Shown here in pieces: positions 6,389-8,621 of a stretch of 8,621 nucleotides of DNA. The translations under genes and the position numbers were made by a program. The stretch is taken from assembly GCA_017939945.1 (NCBI GenBank), contig JAGAZS010000151.1, positions 1 to 8,621 of the forward strand, in the 5' to 3' direction. The notes under the pieces are model-generated. The model had not been told where the DNA came from. It ran no database searches and worked only from the letters and a program-made list of their open reading frames with translations. The stretch's first letter is position 1; every line of letters begins with the position of its first letter. This stretch comes from Schwartzia sp. (in: firmicutes) (GTDB lineage: Bacteria; Bacillota; Negativicutes; Selenomonadales; Selenomonadaceae).

Positions 6389-6960
6389 CACAGCACCAAC
6401 GTCGCGATGGACGCCGCCGCGTTCACGCCCGCCCGGGCGTCGCTGGCCGTTTTCGAGAATGTGTACGCGTACCGTTTGTCGCCGTAATAAACGAGTTCAT
6501 AATGCTTGCCAGCGCCGTTGATAATGAACCCGAATTTCTGCAGGCGGTTCCTGACGGAAGCGTCCATCGTCACATAACCGCGCAGGATGGCCTTCAGTTC
6601 CTTTTCCCGCTTCTTTTGCTCTTCTCCTTTGCCGTTTGCCGCAAGCACGGACTCCACGACGTCCCGCCTCCGGCTTCCCCTTTTCAGGGAAGATACCGTG
6701 TCATTCAGAACCGAAAGCACGATTTCTTTCCGTTCTCCGGTGTAAAAATCCTTTTCCTCCCCCGGATCAATGAACTGCTCCCCTTCGTACTCGACCCTCG
6801 GCGGCTGGGCATGATCCGCCACATACTGCTGGAGCTTGTCGTATTCTTCTTTCAGTATGTCGTAGCGAGCCTGCAAATGCTTATGCTCATTTTCCAGACC
6901 GGCGTTCCGCTGCCGCTCGATGGAGAGTTCCTTTTCCAAAGCTGCCGCATCTTTCCTCAT
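6388..6960 (-). CDS. Unrecognised coiled-coil protein between aroE and pilB
   Basis: The protein has 190 residues and no signal peptide or membrane segment, so it is predicted cytosolic. Residues 1-48 are strongly charged with regular hydrophobic spacing and should form a coiled coil. Residues 50-75 are a Pro/Glu-containing linker. Residues 76-130 look helical and very Lys/Arg/Glu-rich. The C-terminal part (about 131-182) looks like a small alpha/beta domain: VRNRLQKFGFIINGAGKHYE, then YYGDKRYAYTFSKTASDARAG. That layout (helix, GF, strand, GKHY, strand, conserved S/T-SD) loosely recalls small RNA- or nucleotide-binding folds such as HicA, but only by eye. The start is firm: ATG overlaps the aroE stop (ATGA) and GGAGG (6967-6971) lies 6 nt upstream. 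The stop overlaps the pilB start (GTGATG), so it is translationally coupled to both. I do not recognise the family; a pilus-regulating or ATPase-partner role is only a guess from position. Confidence 0.8.
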   Translation of the reverse strand: MRKDAAALEKELSIERQRNAGLENEHKHLQARYDILKEEYDKLQQYVADHAQPPRVEYEGEQFIDPGEEKDFYTGERKEIVLSVLNDTVSSLKRGSRRRDVVESVLAANGKGEEQKKREKELKAILRGYVTMDASVRNRLQKFGFIINGAGKHYELVYYGDKRYAYTFSKTASDARAGVNAAASIATLVL

Positions 6961-7823
6961 GCGCGACCTCCATTTTCCTTTTCCGACAGCGCCGCAAAAA
7001 GAGCCTGTTCCATCGCGCCCTCATCCGGCTCGATGCCCGTCCAGAGCGACAAGGCTTCCGCGCCCTGCCCGACCAGCATCGCCACGCCGTTCGTCACGCG
7101 GTGGCCGTGCGCCTTTGCCTCGCGCAGGAATCGCGTACAGCCCGGCGTGTAAATAATATCGTAAACAAACGCGTCCTTTTGAACGCGGCTCCAGTCCACC
7201 GGCGGCATTTCCTCCGTCTTCGGCGTCATGCCGAGCGGCGTCGTGTTCACGAGAATATCCGCCGACGCCAGCGCTCCCGCAAAAGCGTCGCCGTCCCACG
7301 ACAGGACTTCTGTCTCCGCCGCAAAATCCGCCAACGCCTCCTGTGCCTTTGACGCGTTTCGTACGCCGACAACAATACCGGCCGCGCCCTCACGGATCAA
7401 TCCCCAAATCACAGCCCGCGCCGCGCCGCCCGCGCCGAGAACGACCGCCCTTTTTCCCTTCACGGTCACGCCCTGACGTGAAAGGCCGCGCAAAAATCCG
7501 GTCACGTCGGTATTGCGCCCCAAAAGCCGCCCGTTCTCATTGATAACGGTATTGACCGCGCCGATCCGCCGCGCGTCCTCGTCTACCTCGTCGAGCAGCG
7601 CCATGACGGCGGACTTGTGCGGAATCGTCACATTGAAGCCGCGAAAGCCGAGACTGCGAAGTCCCTCCACCGCATCCGGAAGCGCCTCCGGCCGCACGGG
7701 CATCGCGATATACGCATAGTCCAGCCCCGCCGCGCGGATAGCCGCCGCCTGCATCGCGGGCGAAAGCGAATGGGCAATCGGCCAGCCGATGACGCCCAGA
7801 TTTTTCGTCGTTCCCGAAACCAT
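6957..7823 (-). CDS. aroE: Shikimate dehydrogenase (NADP+)
   Basis: AroE reduces 3-dehydroshikimate to shikimate with NADPH, a cytosolic step toward chorismate and the aromatic amino acids. From the ATG at 7823 the protein has 288 residues, the normal family size. The substrate domain shows HSLSP (18-22), NVTIPHK with the catalytic Lys (70), GAVNT with Asn91, and NTD (104-106). The nucleotide domain shows GAGGAARA (130-137), RNASKA (155-160), NTTPLGM (193-199) and YDIIYTP (221-227). VGQGAEAL with the conserved Gln (253) closes the site. I chose ATG 7823 because GAGGA (7831-7835) sits 7 nt upstream and the protein then starts just before the family's first beta strand. ATG 7847 and TTG 7862 are in-frame alternatives with poorer signals. 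The 3' end overlaps the next gene by ATGA, which makes aroE the apparent first gene of the pilus transcription unit. Confidence 0.97.
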   Translation of the reverse strand: MVSGTTKNLGVIGWPIAHSLSPAMQAAAIRAAGLDYAYIAMPVRPEALPDAVEGLRSLGFRGFNVTIPHKSAVMALLDEVDEDARRIGAVNTVINENGRLLGRNTDVTGFLRGLSRQGVTVKGKRAVVLGAGGAARAVIWGLIREGAAGIVVGVRNASKAQEALADFAAETEVLSWDGDAFAGALASADILVNTTPLGMTPKTEEMPPVDWSRVQKDAFVYDIIYTPGCTRFLREAKAHGHRVTNGVAMLVGQGAEALSLWTGIEPDEGAMEQALFAALSEKENGGRA

Positions 7824-7830
7824 GTGATTG

Positions 7831-7835
7831 TCCTC
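7831..7835 (-). promoter_or_regulatory. Ribosome binding site that decides the aroE start
   Basis: On the minus strand this reads GAGGA, 7 nt before the ATG at 7823. The upstream in-frame ATG (7847) has only a run of Gs before it, and the TTG at 7862 has no clear site. Confidence 0.6.
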
Positions 7836-7873
7836 ACTGTTTTCCATGATGCGCCCCCGCAAAAATCAAATTT

Positions 7874-8485
7874 TCACTCCGCGCTCAGCCCCACGTCGTT
7901 CCTCATCTGCACCGCCTCGCCGATATGCTTCGCGTCGATATTTTCCGCGCCGTCCAAATCGGCAATGGTTCGCGCCACCTTGATGATACGGTCATAGGAA
8001 CGCGCCGACAGGCTCATTTTCTTGAACGCCATTTCCAAAAGATTTTGCGCCGCGCTGTCCAGCGGGCACTGTTCCTTCAGCATCGCGTGGTTCATCTGGG
8101 AATTCATGAAAATGCCGAAGGGCTGCAATCGCTCCATTTGCCGTTTTCGCGCAGCGGACACTCGCTCCCGGATCGACGCCGAGCTTTCGGCTTTCTGCCG
8201 CGAGCTGAGATCCTTGTACGCCACCTGCGACACCCGGATATGGATGTCGATACGATCAAGGAGCGGTCCGGAAATCTTCCGCGTGTATCGCTTGATCTCC
8301 GTCGGCGTGCAGGTGCAGACATGGCTGCTGTCCTCGGAGAACCGGTTGCCGCAGGGACAGGGATTCATTGGGATGTCAATGCGGATACCTTGTAACGATG
8401 CACCCACCTTGCACACCCCCGTCGAAACATCAGAGTTCATGCGGTTTTTCCGAAATATTCTCTTTCCTAAAGCCATTACACTCAT
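7874..8485 (-). CDS. Truncated ComM/YifB-like protein (C-terminal part only), duplicate of the upstream gene's 3' end
   Basis: The frame is 203 residues, where full ComM proteins are about 500. Recognisable ComM sequence starts near residue 19-26 and is clear from MNPCPCG (40-46), which carries the sensor-1 Asn. Then come CTCTP (57-61), ISGPLLDRIDIH (71-82, with the arginine-finger region), LSARSYDRIIKVARTIADLDG (159-179, sensor 2) and the C-terminal helix. The N-terminal S5-like domain, Walker A and Walker B are absent, so it should not hydrolyse ATP alone. The first ~17 residues match nothing I recognise. The ATG at 8485 lies 12 nt after the upstream TGA and has GAGG (8494-8497) 8 nt before it, so it is probably translated. 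The last 40 codons match the upstream gene at 32/40 residues. It may be a decaying remnant, a leftover of allele replacement, or a small retained protein. Confidence 0.8.
   Translation of the reverse strand: MSVMALGKRIFRKNRMNSDVSTGVCKVGASLQGIRIDIPMNPCPCGNRFSEDSSHVCTCTPTEIKRYTRKISGPLLDRIDIHIRVSQVAYKDLSSRQKAESSASIRERVSAARKRQMERLQPFGIFMNSQMNHAMLKEQCPLDSAAQNLLEMAFKKMSLSARSYDRIIKVARTIADLDGAENIDAKHIGEAVQMRNDVGLSAE
7887..7998 (-). repeat. Direct repeat of comM 3' end, copy 1 (in the truncated comM-like gene)
   Basis: This 112-nt stretch aligns without gaps to 8510-8621. Counting by eye I find 17 mismatches (about 85% identity), many at third codon positions. Both copies are in the same frame and orientation. 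The repeat must extend further right, but its partner runs off the window. It is a coding duplication, not a mobile-element terminal repeat. Confidence 0.85.
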
Positions 8486-8497
8486 TGGCTTTTCCTC

Positions 8498-8621
8498 TCA
8501 ATCCGTACCCAGTCCCACATCGTTCCGCATCTGAATCGCCTCGCCGACGTGTTTTGCCCCGATATCTTTCGCGCCATCCAAATCGGCAATCGTCCGCGCC
8601 ACCTTGATGATGCGGTCATAG
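8498..8621 (-). CDS. comM: 3' end of ComM/YifB-family Mg-chelatase-like AAA+ ATPase (partial)
   Basis: Only the last 40 or so codons lie in the window; the gene enters from the right edge and ends at TGA (8500-8498). The visible tail begins YDRIIKVARTIADLDGA and ends QMRNDVGLGTD. This is the typical C-terminal Mg_chelatase_C helix region of ComM/YifB proteins, where YDRIxKVARTIADL is a hallmark. In gamma-proteobacteria ComM is a hexameric helicase that drives branch migration during natural transformation; whether that role holds here is inference. The family call rests on the tail and on its close match to the next open frame (8485-7874). Whether the off-window part is complete cannot be seen. 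Confidence 0.85.
   Translation of the reverse strand, partial: YDRIIKVARTIADLDGAKDIGAKHVGEAIQMRNDVGLGTD
8510..8621 (-). repeat. Direct repeat of comM 3' end, copy 2 (in the upstream comM)
   Basis: Partner of 7887-7998, with the same orientation and reading frame. Identity is about 85% over 112 nt with no indels. The homology stops at the 3' ends of both genes: the sequences after the two stop codons are unrelated. This suggests the duplicated block ends close to the stop codon. Confidence 0.85.

Noticed and set aside
5823..6521. A 232-codon open frame on the plus strand
   Set aside because: Ser/Arg-rich shadow of pilB and the preceding gene; no ribosome site or domain.
8470..8500. Possible promoter (TTGAGA, 17 nt, TAATGG) at the start of the truncated comM-like gene
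   Set aside because: The -10 is poor and overlaps the start codon region; the ribosome site explains the purine-rich stretch better.

Overview
This window reads almost entirely on the minus strand, so genes run from high to low coordinates. It carries a compact type IV pilus (T4P) / type II secretion-like gene cluster behind a shikimate pathway gene and a duplicated comM 3' end. The DNA is GC-rich, with strong GGAGG-type ribosome sites, ATGA/GTGATG start-stop overlaps, and TTG/GTG starts in use. The family mix (PilB, PilT, PilC, a one-domain prepilin peptidase and short GspH/I/J/K-like prepilins) suits a GC-rich Firmicute relative, possibly a diderm such as a Selenomonas-type Negativicute. 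That placement is inference from gene style, not from a marker gene.

Layout, right to left. (1) 8621-8498: last ~40 codons of a ComM/YifB-family gene continuing off the window. (2) 8485-7874: an open frame that repeats the C-terminal part of ComM, without Walker A and B; its last 40 residues match the upstream gene's tail at 32 of 40 positions. (3) 7823-6957: shikimate dehydrogenase AroE. (4) 6960-6388: an unrecognised coiled-coil protein. (5) 6388-5126: PilB/GspE-type extension ATPase lacking the usual N-terminal domain. (6) 5139-4078: PilT-type retraction ATPase. (7) 4081-2870: PilC/GspF inner-membrane platform. (8) 2851-2453: main prepilin (PilA/GspG/ComGC type). (9) 2452-1874: prepilin peptidase. 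(10-13) 1896-129: four minor prepilins resembling GspH/FimT, GspI/PilV, GspJ/PilW and GspK/PilX. (14) 62-1: start of a separate small gene with its own promoter.

From aroE to the last minor prepilin, adjacent genes overlap or lie within about 20 nt of each other, and I see no terminator or promoter between them. This points to one transcript of about 7.7 kb with strong translational coupling. The products form a coherent pathway: the peptidase processes the prepilins, the four minor prepilins probably prime assembly, PilC anchors the fibre, PilB drives extension and PilT retraction. PilT argues for a dynamic pilus rather than a pure secretion system. The alignment proteins PilM/N/O/P and the secretin PilQ are not in the window. 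ComM acts in natural transformation in other bacteria, so DNA uptake is one possible role of the pilus, but nothing here proves it.

There are no RNA genes, insertion sequences, CRISPR arrays or gene-free stretches over 300 bases. The least explained items are the 190-residue protein between aroE and pilB and the partial comM duplication.
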